Positions 13,948 through 14,880 of a stretch of DNA of 14,880 nt are shown here, piece after piece. Below the pieces are notes generated by a model. It was given only the letters and a program-made list of their open reading frames with translations, was not told the DNA's origin and did not search any database. The stretch comes from an uncultured Acidobacteriota bacterium (lineage in GTDB: Bacteria > Acidobacteriota > Blastocatellia > Pyrinomonadales > Pyrinomonadaceae), in assembly GCA_946480545.1 (NCBI GenBank), contig CAMLKY010000004.1:1-14880 (forward strand), given 5' to 3'. Position numbers and translations under genes: made by a program. The first letter of the stretch is position 1; the number at the start of each line of letters is the position of its first letter.

Positions 13948-14637
13948 GTGTCATTTCCGGATCCGCAAGCGCACGCATTTCCCGAGTGGGTGCTGTTTGA
14001 CGATTACTTTTACTACGCGCGCGATATCGTCAGCTTCGGCGATGAGTTGACGGTCGATAACTTGCGCCGCGCGTACCGGCTCGGCATATTCCCGTGGCAC
14101 ATCGAGGATGTACCGCTGCCATGGTACTGCCCCGAGCGGAGGGCGGTGTTGGAGTTTGATGAGCTTCACATTCCTCGTAGCCTCGAGCGGGCCCGCCGCA
14201 AGCAAACTTTCAACTTCACGATCGATGAGGATTTTCGCGGTGTGATCGAAAACTGTGCGAGCGTTTCTCGACGCGGCGAGACCGGGACGTGGATAACGTG
14301 CGATTTCATACACGCATACTCCGAGCTGCATCTGGCGGGTCTAGCACACAGTGTCGAGGCGTGGAATGCGGCCGGTGAACTGGTAGGCGGCGTATACGGC
14401 GTCGACGCCGGAGGTGTGTTCTGTGGCGAATCGATGTTTCACAAGGAGACCAATGCGTCGAAGCTTGCTCTGCTCTTCCTGATAGATCACCTGCGCTCGA
14501 AAAATGCGACGTGGCTCGACGCCCAGGTGATGACACCCCACATCCGTGCACTCGGCGCAAAAGAGATCCGGCGAAAAGAGTTTCTGCGTAAGCTGAAAGA
14601 AACGCAGCTGCTCGGGTTGAACCTGTTCGACAATTAA
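13948..14637 (+). CDS. aat: leucyl/phenylalanyl-tRNA--protein transferase
   Basis: A 229-residue cytoplasmic enzyme that adds Leu or Phe from tRNA to N-terminal Arg/Lys of proteins, marking them for the N-degron pathway (ClpS/ClpAP). Seen: YRLGIFPWHIEDVPLPWYCP (43-62) and RRAVLEFDELHIPRSLER. Then follow TGTWITCDFIHAYSELHLAG (112-131), AHSVEAW, ELVGGVYGV, FCGESMFHKETNASKLALL (158-176) and the C-terminal LDAQVMTPHIRALGAKEIRR. All are conserved blocks of the family, in order. The start is GTG 13948; TAA is in frame four codons upstream, so no earlier start is possible. The first ~30 residues are specific to this protein. Followed after eight bases by a 20-bp hairpin. Confidence 0.94.
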   Translation: MSFPDPQAHAFPEWVLFDDYFYYARDIVSFGDELTVDNLRRAYRLGIFPWHIEDVPLPWYCPERRAVLEFDELHIPRSLERARRKQTFNFTIDEDFRGVIENCASVSRRGETGTWITCDFIHAYSELHLAGLAHSVEAWNAAGELVGGVYGVDAGGVFCGESMFHKETNASKLALLFLIDHLRSKNATWLDAQVMTPHIRALGAKEIRRKEFLRKLKETQLLGLNLFDN

Positions 14638-14644
14638 GAGTATG

Positions 14645-14706
14645 GCCCGCGAAATACGCGAAACACACGAAATAGATCTTTGGTGGGTTTCGCGTATTTC
14701 GCGGGC
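14645..14706. repeat. 20-bp perfect inverted repeat after aat
   Basis: GCCCGCGAAATACGCGAAAC (14645-14664) and GTTTCGCGTATTTCGCGGGC (14687-14706) are exact reverse complements around a 22-bp loop. Placed right after the aat stop and before the last gene, so it may terminate aat transcription, although no U-run follows. Word content (CGCGAAA/TTTCGCG) is like the other intergenic inverted repeats of the window. Confidence 0.88.
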
Positions 14707-14732
14707 AATGTCTTTCGGCGCATAATCAGAAC

Positions 14733-14880
14733 ATGCCAAACAACTTTCTGATCTATGGCGCGAATGGCTATACCGGCGAGCTGATAACGCGTTACGCGGT
14801 CGAACGTGGAATGAAGCCGGTCCTGGCGGGGCGCAACGCGATCGCGATCGAAGAGCTTGCGAAGAAGCATCATCTCGAAT
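14733..14880 (+). CDS. saccharopine dehydrogenase-like NAD(P)-binding protein, N-terminal part
   Basis: The first 49 codons of a gene cut by the window edge, beginning ATG 14733: MPNNFLIYGANGYTGELITR, then VERGMKPVLAGRN and EELAKKHHLE. Seen: a Rossmann dinucleotide-binding motif GANGYTG (G-x-x-G-x-x-G) with the following beta-2 strand ending in AGRN, as in saccharopine dehydrogenase-like proteins and trans-acting enoyl reductases. Substrate cannot be inferred from this piece. CATAAT lies six bases upstream of the ATG and no clear Shine-Dalgarno sequence is present. Confidence 0.8.
   Translation, partial: MPNNFLIYGANGYTGELITRYAVERGMKPVLAGRNAIAIEELAKKHHLE

Noticed and set aside
13481..13978. 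165-codon minus-strand ORF and similar Gly/Arg-rich frames in the 13590-13947 gap
   Set aside because: Low-complexity translations of tandem repeats overlapping the ends of two solid genes.

Overview
The window is a moderately GC-rich bacterial chromosome segment with ordinary housekeeping and envelope genes and unusually repeat-laden intergenic spaces. Gene content (YbbR/CdaR-like protein, bactofilin, a short-zinc-ribbon/TolB-like/TPR protein, a PDZ-bearing O-antigen-ligase-like protein) suggests an Acidobacteriota genome, perhaps Blastocatellia. That is inference from gene style; there is no rRNA or marker here to prove it.

Layout. 18-926 (+): YbbR-repeat protein, probably the CdaR partner of a c-di-AMP cyclase lying just off the left edge. 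941-1663 (-): serine hydrolase. 1685-3283 (+): polytopic O-antigen ligase/polymerase with an inserted PDZ-like domain. 3328-3879 (-): DHFR/RibD-like reductase bracketed by heptanucleotide repeat arrays. 4034-~4855 (-): AraC-type regulator. 4890-5789 (-): tRNA 2-thiocytidine synthetase TtcA. 6016-6666 (+): bactofilin. 6905-7318 (+): MscL. 7435-8037 (-): 5-formyltetrahydrofolate cyclo-ligase. 8054-8242 (-): small basic ORF. 8305-9417 (-): MnmA. 9580-11118 (-): zinc-ribbon/TolB-like/TPR protein. 11138-11809 (-): a methyltransferase that I recognise as KamB/NpmA-like (16S rRNA A1408). 12162-13589 (+): MATE transporter. 13948-14637 (+): Aat. 14733 to the edge (+): saccharopine-dehydrogenase-like NAD(P)-binding protein, cut off.

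The two main points of interest are these. First, the KamB/NpmA-type methyltransferase: this is the family that gives high-level aminoglycoside resistance by methylating A1408. Both target-base-stacking tryptophans are present. Its expected N-terminal segment is still visible upstream with a good ribosome binding site, but in another frame and interrupted by TGA-TAA, so the gene is damaged at its 5' end, translated from an internal GTG, or mis-sequenced. It is divergent from a MATE exporter. Second, nearly every gap between transcription units holds an inverted repeat built from short reiterated words. Some use 7-bp units (around the reductase gene, at 1668 and at 13748). Others use TTTGCG/TTTCGCG-type words (after bactofilin, after mscL, between the TPR gene and mnmA, upstream of the methyltransferase, after aat). 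The 13590-13947 gap combines G-rich, heptad and C-rich blocks.

The genes do not form one pathway. Several serve translation (TtcA, MnmA, Aat, the rRNA methyltransferase) and several the envelope (YbbR, O-antigen ligase, MscL, bactofilin, MATE). No rRNA, tRNA, CRISPR array or transposase gene was seen.
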